From Flavobacterium luminosum (lineage in GTDB: Bacteria > Bacteroidota > Bacteroidia > Flavobacteriales > Flavobacteriaceae): DNA of 64,000 nucleotides. The stretch is from assembly GCF_023635005.1 (NCBI RefSeq), contig NZ_JAMLJM010000002.1, forward strand, positions 62,001 to 126,000, given 5' to 3'. Position 1 is the first letter of the stretch. Each line of letters opens with the position of its first letter. Below, in pieces: positions 1-7,799 of this stretch. The notes below the pieces were generated by a model. That model did not search any database and was not told where the DNA came from. It saw only the letters and a program-made list of their open reading frames with translations. Made by a program: the position numbers and the translations under genes.

Positions 1-388
1 CTTCACCAAAACAAAAAATTATCTCCATCTCGTGTTTTAAAGCGGTATCAACTTTATTGGCTAATAAAGCATCTGTTTCGTGAAAATAAGCACGGCGCTC
101 AGAATGACCAAGAATAACGGTATTGACACCAATATTTTTAAGCATGTCAGCCGAAATTTCTCCCGTAAACGCTCCTCCTTCTGCCTGATGCATATTTTGT
201 GCAGCTACTTCAATAGGTGTAAATTCAGTATGGTCTACCGCCGAGGCTAAATTGACAAAAGTAGGAGCAATAATCACTCTGCTTTCTGTTTCAGCAGGTA
301 ATTTCTGGATTAATTCGTTAATCAGGTCTTCCGTTTGTTCGGCGTTTTTATTCATTTTCCAGTTGCCGGCAACAATTTTCTGTCTCAT
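1..388 (-). CDS. tpiA: Triosephosphate isomerase, N-terminal part (cut by window edge)
   Basis: Interconverts dihydroxyacetone phosphate and glyceraldehyde 3-phosphate in cytoplasmic glycolysis. The visible 129 codons hold the family's N-terminal signature GNWKMN at residues 8-13, with the substrate-binding lysine. They also hold the catalytic-histidine motif LGHSERR, with the histidine at residue 95, the family's usual position. The gene continues beyond base 1, so roughly the C-terminal half with the catalytic glutamate is not seen. The ATG directly follows the stop codon of the upstream TlpA-like gene with no spacer, so the two are probably co-transcribed and translationally coupled. Confidence 0.97.
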   Translation of the reverse strand, partial: MRQKIVAGNWKMNKNAEQTEDLINELIQKLPAETESRVIIAPTFVNLASAVDHTEFTPIEVAAQNMHQAEGGAFTGEISADMLKNIGVNTVILGHSERRAYFHETDALLANKVDTALKHEMEIIFCFGE

Positions 389-886
389 TTACTGTATGTT
401 TTTTATGGTCTCGTTAATTTTATCAAAATCAGTTTCTATAGCTCTGTATAAAGCAATTTTACCGGTTTTGTCAAGAATAATATATCTAGGAATCCAATTT
501 AAGTCAATCGATTGTCCAAAACTTCCTTTCATACCGCCTTCCATTAAATAGTGGTCACCAACCAAGGCATGTTTTTCGATTCCTTTTAACCAAGCTTCAT
601 TAGTTTTATCGGCTGATAAAAAAACATAAGCCACTTCTGAATGTTGTGCTTGTAATTCTTTTAGTTTAGGCATATTTTTTACACAATCACTGCACCAAGA
701 CGCCCATGCTTCTATCACAATGGTTTTGCCTTTGTGTTTGCTGATGATTTCTTGAAACGAAATTTCCTGTCCTTTAACATCTTTTAATTTAGAGGACAAA
801 GCTTCTGGAGTAAATTCGGTTTTTTGGGCTTGAGAGCAAGAAATACTCAGAAATAATAATGATAATAGGCTAAATATTTTTTTCAT
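389..886 (-). CDS. TlpA-like thioredoxin-fold lipoprotein
   Basis: Exported thiol-disulfide oxidoreductase of the TlpA/ResA type, 165 aa. An N-terminal hydrophobic segment ends in Cys17 (context SISCSQ), a plausible lipoprotein cleavage site. A thioredoxin fold follows, with the active site W-C65-S-D-C68. The protein probably faces the periplasm and reduces or exchanges disulfides on exported proteins. It lies 6 bases downstream of a MauE/DoxX-type membrane protein and abuts tpiA. The pairing with the membrane protein is likely functional, while co-transcription with tpiA looks like operon packing. The substrate is unknown. Confidence 0.88.
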   Translation of the reverse strand: MKKIFSLLSLLFLSISCSQAQKTEFTPEALSSKLKDVKGQEISFQEIISKHKGKTIVIEAWASWCSDCVKNMPKLKELQAQHSEVAYVFLSADKTNEAWLKGIEKHALVGDHYLMEGGMKGSFGQSIDLNWIPRYIILDKTGKIALYRAIETDFDKINETIKNIQ

Positions 887-892
887 GGTTTA

Positions 893-1990
893 TTATAGTT
901 TAATGTTTTCAATATCGTTGTAATGTGCTTTTTGCATGATGGTTCCTTTTTGTAAAACTACTATACTTGGATTGGCTCGTTCAATAGTTTTGATAGTAGT
1001 AGGATCACAAAAATAGAAGTCGAAGGTAAATCCGTATTGTTGTTTTATTTTTTCAACTGAAGCAGCATCAGAACCTGTTACCGCAATAGTGTGATAACCT
1101 TTAGCTTTGGCTTTTTGATAAAAATTTTCTAAAAGTTTTAAGCCTTCAGGAGCAGATTTTTCTAAAGCATAAAGAGTGAAAAAAATGACTTTTTCTTCGT
1201 TAAGAATTTCTTCTTTGTAATCGCTTCCGTCTTTTTCCAAACTGAAATCATGAATAGGAGGCACATATCCTTCTTTGATTAATTTATCCACACGGTCAAT
1301 GAATTTCGCTGTAGGAGGTATGTTCATCAACTCCTTGTCTGAAAATTCTTTTTGTATTCCGTTTACTTCATAAATGAATTTCATTTCATACTCAGATTTT
1401 GGAGCTCCTTCTGGGATTTCCATTCCTTTTTGAATGTTTTTTCCAATGGCAAAGGCTCTAAAATCAATCAATGGTAAATGATGTAAAACATGATAACCAA
1501 TATAACAACTCGCTACAAGACTAAGAACAGAAACTGCTGAAGCAAATTTGTTATTGAATAAGGTTGTGATGTATTGCTTGTTAAAGAATAAAATAAGTAT
1601 GAAAACCAGTAATACAACATCTTTAGTGAACGATTCCCATGGAGTTAGTTTTAAGGCATCTCCAAAACAACCACAATCTTTTACTACATTGAAGTAGGCA
1701 GAATAGAACGTTAAAAATGTAAAGAATAAAATTAAAGCCAGTAAGCTCCAAAGTGTAAATTTAGTTTGGTATCCCACTAAAAGCATAACGCCTAATACCA
1801 TCTCAAGGATAACTACGAAAAGCGCTAATCCTAAGGTATAAGGAAGTAATGCCGGTAAATTGAAAACAGTTTCTCCAAAGTATTCATCTAATTTATACGA
1901 AAATCCTACAGGGTCATTTAGTTTGATGAAACCCGAAATGATAAATAAAAGACCAACAAACAAACGTGAAAAATGTACAATGTATTTCAT
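893..1990 (-). CDS. MauE/DoxX-type membrane protein with C-terminal thioredoxin-like domain
   Basis: 365 aa. Residues 1-160 form about four membrane helices with the C106-x-C108-F-G motif typical of MauE-like members of the DoxX clan. Another hydrophobic stretch lies near 150-175. The C-terminal ~120 residues look like a thioredoxin/AhpC fold without a CxxC active site. MauE-type proteins are thought to help form or transfer disulfides. With the TlpA-like gene 6 bases downstream, a membrane-to-periplasm thiol relay is a reasonable inference. Database names for such proteins are usually only DoxX family or BT_3928 family, so the precise role is unknown. Confidence 0.8.
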   Translation of the reverse strand: MKYIVHFSRLFVGLLFIISGFIKLNDPVGFSYKLDEYFGETVFNLPALLPYTLGLALFVVILEMVLGVMLLVGYQTKFTLWSLLALILFFTFLTFYSAYFNVVKDCGCFGDALKLTPWESFTKDVVLLVFILILFFNKQYITTLFNNKFASAVSVLSLVASCYIGYHVLHHLPLIDFRAFAIGKNIQKGMEIPEGAPKSEYEMKFIYEVNGIQKEFSDKELMNIPPTAKFIDRVDKLIKEGYVPPIHDFSLEKDGSDYKEEILNEEKVIFFTLYALEKSAPEGLKLLENFYQKAKAKGYHTIAVTGSDAASVEKIKQQYGFTFDFYFCDPTTIKTIERANPSIVVLQKGTIMQKAHYNDIENIKL

Positions 1991-2020
1991 ATTGAAATTA
2001 CTTTTGTTAAAATTTGAAAA

Positions 2021-2563
2021 TTACTTTTTATAGTCCATTAAAATAAGAGCAAAAACAGCATAATTAATCATATCCTGATAGTTTGCGTCAATGCCTTCTG
2101 ATACCAAAGTCTTGCCTTTGTTGTCTTCGATTTGTTTTACACGAAGTAATTTTTGTAAAATTAAATCGGTTAACGAACTCACACGCATTTCACGCCAAGC
2201 TTCACCGTAATCGTGATTTTTAGCTTCCATTAATTCTTTGGTGATTTTAATTTTTTCATCATACAAGGCCACAGCATCAGTGACATTTAAATCCGGTTGA
2301 TCTACAACACCTTTGTCTAACTGAATTAAAGCCATGATAGCGTAATTGATAATCCCAACAAATTCAGAAGCTTCACCTTCGTCTACTTTTCGTACCTCTT
2401 TTTCTTGCAAAGAGCGAATTCTTTGGGCTTTAATAAAAATTTGATCGGTGAGAGAAGGCAATCGCAATATGCGCCATGCACTTCCGTAATCTTTTAGTTT
2501 TTTAGTAAATAAATCGCGACAAATCGATATGATTGCATCGTATTGTTGTGAGGTATTATGCAT
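2021..2563 (-). CDS. DUF1599 (nucleotide modification associated domain 1) protein
   Basis: 180 aa cytoplasmic protein conserved in Bacteroidota, biochemical function unknown. It consists of two related halves. Residues 9-82 and 101-176 both carry an acidic/YG-x-AWR segment (DYGSAWRILR and DYGEAWREMR), then SLTD, then INYA. A TTG seven codons upstream was rejected in favour of the ATG at 2563: the family reads well from MHNT, and a -7 element (2592..2599) would start the RNA just before it. It heads a minus-strand run toward the MauE/TlpA/tpiA genes, with 30 bases before the next gene. Confidence 0.75.
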   Translation of the reverse strand: MHNTSQQYDAIISICRDLFTKKLKDYGSAWRILRLPSLTDQIFIKAQRIRSLQEKEVRKVDEGEASEFVGIINYAIMALIQLDKGVVDQPDLNVTDAVALYDEKIKITKELMEAKNHDYGEAWREMRVSSLTDLILQKLLRVKQIEDNKGKTLVSEGIDANYQDMINYAVFALILMDYKK

Positions 2564-2578
2564 TAGATAGTATATTTG
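2546..2578 (+). promoter_or_regulatory. Promoter for folP (TTG-N22-TATATTTG)
   Basis: A TTG at 2546-2548 and a TATATTTG at 2571-2578 match the Bacteroidota -33/-7 pattern. Transcription would start near 2585. This favours the folP ATG at 2659 over the TTG at 2638 only weakly, since both lie downstream. It overlaps the 5' end of the DUF1599 gene on the other strand. Confidence 0.5.
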
Positions 2579-2591
2579 TATCAAGTTTGTC

Positions 2592-2599
2592 CAAAAATA
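2592..2599 (-). promoter_or_regulatory. -7 element (TATTTTTG) for the DUF1599-tpiA run
   Basis: Read on the minus strand, the octamer matches TAnnTTTG and would start RNA near 2586. That places it upstream of the ATG at 2563 and very close to the upstream TTG codon at 2584. No convincing -33 TTG is seen, so the element is only tentative. Confidence 0.4.
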
Positions 2600-2658
2600 G
2601 GACTTTTTTTGGATTGAATTAGGAATATTAACGATTTTTGAACATCTATTATTTACCT

Positions 2659-3477
2659 ATGACCATTAATTGCAACGGAAACCTGATCGATTTATCTATC
2701 CCAAAGGTAATGGGAATTTTAAACGTAACCCCTGATTCTTTCTACGATGGAGGCAGGCATGTTTCTGAAAAGATGCTTTTGAGTCAAGTCGAAAAAATGC
2801 TCACCGATGGGGCTACATTTATAGATGTGGGAGGTCAAACAACAAAGCCGACATCGACTTTGATTTCTGCAGAAGAAGAATTGAAACGAGTGATTCCTGC
2901 GGTGGATTTGATTTTGAAAAATTTCCCAGAAGCAATACTTTCCATAGATACGTTTTATGCAAAAGTGGCCCAAGAAAGTGTAGCGCATGGAGCAGCAATT
3001 ATAAATGATGTTTCTGCCGGCAGTTTAGACGAAGCCATGTTTGACACAATTGCTCGCTTACAGGTACCTTATATTATGATGCACATGCGAGGGACTCCGC
3101 AAACCATGCAAAACTTGACTCAGTATGACGATTTGTTGAAAGAAATTTGTTACTATTTCTCAGAAAAAATTGCACATGCCCGAAGTTTAGGGATCAATGA
3201 TTTGATTTTAGACCCAGGTTTTGGTTTTGCAAAAACAACCGAACAAAATTTTGAGTTGATGCGTCAGTTGGAATTATTCAACATCTTCGAATTGCCGCTT
3301 TTGATTGGTATTTCAAGAAAATCAATGATTTATAAAACTTTAGAAGTGACCGCTGCCGAAGCTCTCAACGGTACCACTTTTTTAAATGCGATTGCCTTAA
3401 CCAAAGGAGCTCAAATTCTGAGAGTGCATGATGTTAAAGAAGCGGTGGAATGTGTGAAATTGTTTGAGAAACTATAA
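2659..3477 (+). CDS. folP: Dihydropteroate synthase
   Basis: Condenses 6-hydroxymethyl-7,8-dihydropterin pyrophosphate with p-aminobenzoate in folate synthesis; it is the sulfonamide target. The protein is 272 aa, normal for the family. It has the first signature MGILNVTPDSFYDGG near the N-terminus, the second loop with SIDT, and the conserved LDPGFGF and GISRKS segments, which give a TIM-barrel fold with the pterin and pABA sites intact. The ATG at 2659 is preferred to an in-frame TTG seven codons upstream because the protein then starts just before the first conserved strand. It is a single gene divergent from the DUF1599 run. Confidence 0.96.
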   Translation: MTINCNGNLIDLSIPKVMGILNVTPDSFYDGGRHVSEKMLLSQVEKMLTDGATFIDVGGQTTKPTSTLISAEEELKRVIPAVDLILKNFPEAILSIDTFYAKVAQESVAHGAAIINDVSAGSLDEAMFDTIARLQVPYIMMHMRGTPQTMQNLTQYDDLLKEICYYFSEKIAHARSLGINDLILDPGFGFAKTTEQNFELMRQLELFNIFELPLLIGISRKSMIYKTLEVTAAEALNGTTFLNAIALTKGAQILRVHDVKEAVECVKLFEKL

Positions 3478-3494
3478 ATAGTTGACCGCAGCAA

Positions 3495-3560
3495 TTTAAG
3501 ATTATTTTAAATTCCATCGTTTTGGTAATTATTTGATGGAAATGAAGCAATAATCTTAAA
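3495..3560. terminator. Nested inverted repeat between convergent folP and thioesterase genes
   Basis: Outer arms of 12 bases (TTTAAGATTATT at 3495-3506 and its complement at 3549-3560) enclose inner arms of 7 bases (TTCCATC at 3512-3518 and GATGGAA at 3535-3541). It sits between convergent genes, so a two-way terminator is the simplest reading, though no clean U-tract follows. Confidence 0.45.
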
Positions 3561-3566
3561 GATTGG

Positions 3567-3965
3567 TTATTGCAGTAAGGATGCAATTTCCGGTATAGAA
3601 TCGGGAGCTACTAATTTGCCATTTTTTAAAGCTACACCAGTCACTTTAGCCGATAAGATAGTTTTGTTGTCAGATATTCGAATAATATTCTGATGGAAAA
3701 TAACTCTCAAATGACCTTCTTTTTCTGCAGAAACTTCAATTTTAAATCGATCACGACTGACTAATGAGTTTTTAAAATTCATCTCAATGCTTTTCACTAC
3801 TAAAAGGATATTGTTTTGAGAGAATGCTACAAAATCGATACCATGATGGTGTAAGAATTCGTGTCGGGCGTGTTCTAAATAATTTTGATACACCGAATTA
3901 TTTACAATTCCTTGTACGTCTAATTCGTAATCTCTTACCGCTAATTCAATTGAAAAAAGTTCCAT
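3567..3965 (-). CDS. Acyl-CoA thioesterase, YbgC/4HBT hotdog family
   Basis: 132 aa single hotdog domain. The N-terminal segment RDYELDVQGIVNN carries the 4HBT active-site arrangement, with the aspartate at residue 16 and G-x-V-x-N after it, followed by the Y-x-x-Y-x-E-x-A-R helix. It hydrolyses acyl-CoA or acyl-ACP thioesters; the chain specificity cannot be read from sequence. It is the last gene of the truA-ABC exporter-thioesterase run, starting 3 bases after the transporter stop codon, so it may act on lipid precursors handled nearby. Its role is otherwise inferred. Confidence 0.85.
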   Translation of the reverse strand: MELFSIELAVRDYELDVQGIVNNSVYQNYLEHARHEFLHHHGIDFVAFSQNNILLVVKSIEMNFKNSLVSRDRFKIEVSAEKEGHLRVIFHQNIIRISDNKTILSAKVTGVALKNGKLVAPDSIPEIASLLQ

Positions 3966-3968
3966 GGG

Positions 3969-5732
3969 TTAAGCATTAGTGTTTTCTTCGCGGTTTAAAA
4001 ATTGCGCTTCGTATAATTTTTTGTAATAGCCGTTTTCTTTTTGTAACAGTTCTTTGTGACTGCCTTCTTCTACCACTATACCTTTGTCTAAAACTACTAT
4101 TCTATTAGCATTGATTACTGTCGCTAAACGATGGGCAATGACAATTGAAGTTCTATTTTTGGTAAGCGTATTTGTTGCTTTTTGAATTAATTCTTCTAAA
4201 TAGGCATCGATAGAAGAGGTCGCTTCGTCTAAAATAAGAATACTCGGATTGCTCACATAAGCTCTTAAGAAAGCAATCAACTGTCTTTGTCCGGAAGAGA
4301 GCATGCTGCCTCGTTCTTTAACATCATAATCGTAATTGTCGGGTAATCTCATAATGAAATCATGCGCACCAATTTCTTTAGCCGCTTTAATTACCTCTTC
4401 TCTGGAAATTTTCGGATTGTTTAAAGTAATATTGTTGTGTATTGTATCGGCAAACAAGAAAACATCTTGCAATACTACAGCAATTTGTTTGCGAAGACTT
4501 TCTAAAGTATATTCTTTTATGTTGTGTCCATCAATAGAGATGGTTCCTGATTTGATTTCATAAAAACGATTCAACAAATTAATGATGGTCGATTTTCCCG
4601 CGCCCGTTGCTCCAACAATGGCTATAGTTTCGGCCTTTTTTATAGAAAGGTTGATTTTTTTTAGAACGTCTTCGTCTTTTTTATAACCAAATACAACTTC
4701 TTTAAATTCGATATTACCTTCAAAATGAGGTGCTTCTAGAGAGCCGGAATCTTCAATAGGTTGATGATTGTCTAATACTTCAAACACACGATTGGCAGCG
4801 ATCATTCCCATTTGCATCTCATTGAATTTATCCGCAATTTGACGTAGAGGAGTGAAAAATATAGAGATATACATCGTGTAGGCGAAAAGGTCTCCAAAAC
4901 TGGTGATTCCATCGTTGTTTAAAATGTTTAATCCACCATACCAAATGATCAAACTCAGTGTTAAAGCCGAAACGATATCAGCAATTGGAAAGAAAATGGA
5001 GTTGTACCAAACGTTTTTAATCCAAGCTTTTTTGTGCAATTGGTTAATGGCTTTAAAATTTTCATATTCAATATCTTCACGAGTGAAAAGCTGTACTATT
5101 TTCATTCCTGAAACACGCTCTTGTACGAAAGTGTTCATGTTGGCAATTTGAGCACGAACCTCTTCAAATGCAACTTTCATTTTAATTTGGAAAACTCTGG
5201 TAGCATAGATTAAAATAGGCATGGCTGCTATTACAATTAAAGTAAGCTTCCAGTTCATGTAGAGCATAAAACCTAACACAACAATCATTTTAAGCAGGTC
5301 ACTCACGATCATGAATAGTCCTTGACTGAAAATTCGGGCTATGGCTTCAATATCTGAAACGGCTCGAGTTACCAATTTTCCAACGGGCTCGTTGTCGTAA
5401 TAACTCATTCTGAAAGTAGACAAGTGATTGAATAGTTTAATTCGAATGTCCTTAATGATGTCTTGTCCTAACCAATTGGCCCAATACACAAAATAGAATT
5501 GTGCTAGCACTTCTAAGAATAATGTTAAAGCGATGAGTCCGATAAAGAGCAATAATCCTGTTTCGTCTTTGGTTTGAATGTAATGATCAACATTATATTT
5601 TAGTAAATACGGGCGCAATGCGGCAAATAACGATAATAAAATGGCCCATACAATTACGCTATTGTAACGCCATTGATAAGGTTTGGTGTATACTAAAATT
5701 CTTTTAAAAAGTTTCGAATCAAATGCTTTCAT
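3969..5732 (-). CDS. ABC exporter, fused permease and ATPase (MsbA/MdlB-like)
   Basis: 587 aa half-transporter. Residues 1-310 form the six-helix type-1 exporter membrane domain. The ATPase domain has Walker A GATGAGKST near residue 375, the signature LSSGQRQ near 475, and Walker B ILILDEATS near 500, followed by the H-loop AHRLAT. It would act as a homodimer (or a heterodimer with a partner not seen here), exporting lipids or drugs from the inner membrane. It lies 1 base downstream of truA and 3 bases upstream of the thioesterase. The substrate cannot be decided from sequence. Confidence 0.93.
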   Translation of the reverse strand: MKAFDSKLFKRILVYTKPYQWRYNSVIVWAILLSLFAALRPYLLKYNVDHYIQTKDETGLLLFIGLIALTLFLEVLAQFYFVYWANWLGQDIIKDIRIKLFNHLSTFRMSYYDNEPVGKLVTRAVSDIEAIARIFSQGLFMIVSDLLKMIVVLGFMLYMNWKLTLIVIAAMPILIYATRVFQIKMKVAFEEVRAQIANMNTFVQERVSGMKIVQLFTREDIEYENFKAINQLHKKAWIKNVWYNSIFFPIADIVSALTLSLIIWYGGLNILNNDGITSFGDLFAYTMYISIFFTPLRQIADKFNEMQMGMIAANRVFEVLDNHQPIEDSGSLEAPHFEGNIEFKEVVFGYKKDEDVLKKINLSIKKAETIAIVGATGAGKSTIINLLNRFYEIKSGTISIDGHNIKEYTLESLRKQIAVVLQDVFLFADTIHNNITLNNPKISREEVIKAAKEIGAHDFIMRLPDNYDYDVKERGSMLSSGQRQLIAFLRAYVSNPSILILDEATSSIDAYLEELIQKATNTLTKNRTSIVIAHRLATVINANRIVVLDKGIVVEEGSHKELLQKENGYYKKLYEAQFLNREENTNA

Positions 5733-5733
5733 G

Positions 5734-6474
5734 CTATTTGTTGATATACGGATACGTAATATTTGTTAAGAACAATCCTTGAGCTGGAACAGAAAAGCCC
5801 GCTTGTTTACGGTCTTTACTTTCTATGATTTTTATAAAATCTTCCTTCGTAATCTTATGTAACCCAATATTTACTAATGTGCCAACAATGGCTCGCACCA
5901 TGTTTCTGAGAAAACGATCAGCAGTAATAGTAAAGATCAGTTTGTTATTTTCTTTTCTCCAGTAAGCTTCGGTAATTTTACAATTATAGGTAAACACATC
6001 TGTGTTAGACTTAGAAAAACACTGAAAATCTGTAAAATTAAGCAATAACTGAGCTGCTTCATTCATGGCTTCAAGATCTAGTGGTAATTGATTATACCAC
6101 GATGTCTCATTACCAAAAATATCTTTTTTAGTCGATATAAAATAATGGTAAGTTCTCGAAGTAGCATCAAAACGAGCATGAGCTTCTTCGTGTACGGGAA
6201 TAATATCGTATACAATAATATCTTTGGGTAAAAAAGAATTGGCCTTGTAGATTAATTTGTCTTTATCGATTTCTTTATCGGTATCAAAATGACCATACAT
6301 CAAGGAAGCATGAACACCGCTATCGGTACGTCCTGCCCCAACAATATCGATTTCTTGCTGTAATAGTGTGGAAAAAATTTTGTTTAAAGTTTCTTGTACA
6401 GAAATAGCATTGGGTTGGTATTGCCAACCATGATAATGTGTTCCGTTATAAGCAAATTCGATAAAGTATCTCAA
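5734..6474 (-). CDS. truA: tRNA pseudouridine synthase A
   Basis: Isomerises uridines 38-40 in the tRNA anticodon stem. The protein is 246 aa with the catalytic motif GAGRTDSGVHA, nucleophile Asp51, and the usual N-terminal strand MRYFIEFAYNG. The start codon is TTG. No in-frame ATG lies upstream, and a -7 element TATCTTTG at 6492-6499 would start RNA about 10 bases before it, leaving a very short leader. It is first in an operon with the ABC exporter (1 base apart) and the thioesterase. Confidence 0.95.
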   Translation of the reverse strand: MRYFIEFAYNGTHYHGWQYQPNAISVQETLNKIFSTLLQQEIDIVGAGRTDSGVHASLMYGHFDTDKEIDKDKLIYKANSFLPKDIIVYDIIPVHEEAHARFDATSRTYHYFISTKKDIFGNETSWYNQLPLDLEAMNEAAQLLLNFTDFQCFSKSNTDVFTYNCKITEAYWRKENNKLIFTITADRFLRNMVRAIVGTLVNIGLHKITKEDFIKIIESKDRKQAGFSVPAQGLFLTNITYPYINK

Positions 6475-6491
6475 ACCAAAAATCTTTTTTG

Positions 6492-6499
6492 CAAAGATA
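6492..6499 (-). promoter_or_regulatory. -7 element (TATCTTTG) of the truA promoter
   Basis: Minus-strand octamer matching TAnnTTTG, 18 bases upstream of the TTG start of truA. No clear -33 TTG is seen at the expected distance. It supports the TTG start because an upstream extension would not be transcribed. Confidence 0.5.
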
Positions 6500-6525
6500 G
6501 AAGAATTCTATGGGTTATAAATTAA

Positions 6526-6563
6526 AAAAAGACTCAGCAAACGATAGTTCTTTGAGTCTTTTT
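6526..6563 (-). terminator. Rho-independent terminator after the His-rich protein gene
   Basis: Arms AAAAAGACTCA (6526-6536) and TGAGTCTTTTT (6553-6563) form an 11-bp stem. On the minus strand it is followed by a run of T. It ends the gene at 6582-7130 before the truA promoter. Confidence 0.8.
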
Positions 6564-6581
6564 GTGATTAGATGATATTGA

Positions 6582-7130
6582 TTAACGTCTTCCGTGTCCG
6601 TGACCATGTCCGTTTCCGCGACCATGATTTTCGTTTCTGTCGTTTTGTTTTTTATAATAACCTCTATCGTTATTGCGATAATAATAGTGGTCGTCGTTAT
6701 CGTAGCGTCTTTCCTTAACCACTACATAATTGGTTCTTCTGTTGTAGTTAGGACCGTAGTATTCGTGACGATAGTTTCTGTAGTTATCTCTCCAATAGTG
6801 TCTGCGGTGATAATCAAAATTTACCCAAGGAGAATTTCCTCTATAATTAATCACTACTCTATGTCCTCGGTTGATATCGTATCCATGGCAGTATTCTGGT
6901 AAGTAACGTGAGCGTATCCAACCGTTTGGACCATAGTAAACATATACAGCATCGTAGGTATCGTAATAACATTCGATTTCCGGTAAATAAACGTATTGCA
7001 CTCGTTCTTCATGGTAATGATCGTGCCAAGTTGGTCGAGAACCAATATTCAAACTTATAGAAACTTGCGCATTAGATTCCAGAGAAAATAAAACTAAAAA
7101 TGCTCCGAATATAAATTGTAACTTTTTCAT
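6582..7130 (-). CDS. Secreted Tyr/Arg/His-rich protein of unknown function
   Basis: 182 aa. A Sec signal peptide (residues 1-21, ending SNAQ) is followed by a mature region rich in Tyr, His, Arg and Asn. A folded-looking middle part of about 40-110 has many aromatic residues. The extreme C-terminus is low complexity, alternating His, Gly and Arg (HGRGNGHGHGHGRR). Such tails can bind divalent metals, but that is inference. Similar short secreted proteins are common in flavobacteria and usually annotated hypothetical. It is monocistronic, with its own terminator downstream and 90 bases before maf upstream. Confidence 0.7.
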   Translation of the reverse strand: MKKLQFIFGAFLVLFSLESNAQVSISLNIGSRPTWHDHYHEERVQYVYLPEIECYYDTYDAVYVYYGPNGWIRSRYLPEYCHGYDINRGHRVVINYRGNSPWVNFDYHRRHYWRDNYRNYRHEYYGPNYNRRTNYVVVKERRYDNDDHYYYRNNDRGYYKKQNDRNENHGRGNGHGHGHGRR

Positions 7131-7220
7131 CGTGTATGGTTTTTAAGTTATGGATAATAGTCTGTTGATTTAAACGATAATCCAATTACTATGCCAAAAC
7201 GAAAAAGTAACAGAATTTAG

Positions 7221-7799
7221 TTAAAATTTTAACAAATACTGAAAGAGTTTTTCTGTGGGTAAACCTACCACATTGGTATAGGATCCTTCAATTTTGGAAA
7301 TGCCGATAAGCCCTATCCAATCCTGAATTCCGTAGCTACCAGCTTTATCTAGTGGTTGGTAGTGGTGAACATAATATTCAATAGCTTCTAAACTTAAATC
7401 TGAAAAGGTCACTTGAGTGATATCGTAGATAATATCTGATTTTTCTTTGGTTTTACAACATACCGAAGTAACTACTTGATGGGTTTTTCCAGATAGTTTT
7501 TGTAACATTTGAACTGCTTCTGCTTCATTTCTAGGTTTGCCCAAAGCTTCGTTATCTAACCAAACTAAAGTATCACTAGTGATTAATAATTCATTTTTTT
7601 CTAAATCATTAAATGCATCGGCTTTTAATTGTGCCAAATAATTTGTGATTTCATACGATTGTAAATGTGGGGGATACACTTCTTCAATTTCTTTCAATCG
7701 AATTTCGAAATCTAAATCCAAATCTTTTAAAAATTGTTGACGGCGCGGAGATCCTGAAGCCAGAATGATTTTAGTATTTTCAAATTTCTTACGAAGCAT
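7221..7799 (-). CDS. maf: Maf-family nucleotide pyrophosphatase
   Basis: 192 aa house-cleaning pyrophosphatase that hydrolyses non-canonical or modified NTPs (dTTP/UTP or m7GTP type, subfamily not resolved). It has the N-terminal motif ASGSPRRQQFL, the conserved SDT (TSDTLVW) and GKP segments, and the C-terminal GSYTNVVGLP loop. It is the last gene of the DUF2520-kdsC-ubiA-maf operon and overlaps the prenyltransferase gene by 11 bases, which implies translational coupling. Confidence 0.92.
   Translation of the reverse strand: MLRKKFENTKIILASGSPRRQQFLKDLDLDFEIRLKEIEEVYPPHLQSYEITNYLAQLKADAFNDLEKNELLITSDTLVWLDNEALGKPRNEAEAVQMLQKLSGKTHQVVTSVCCKTKEKSDIIYDITQVTFSDLSLEAIEYYVHHYQPLDKAGSYGIQDWIGLIGISKIEGSYTNVVGLPTEKLFQYLLKF

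Noticed and set aside
252-551. A 99-codon plus-strand frame
   Set aside because: Antisense to tpiA and the TlpA-like gene, both well supported.
6594-6902. A 102-codon plus-strand frame rich in Val and Ile
   Set aside because: Antisense shadow of the Tyr/His-rich secreted protein; its composition is what the complementary codons force.
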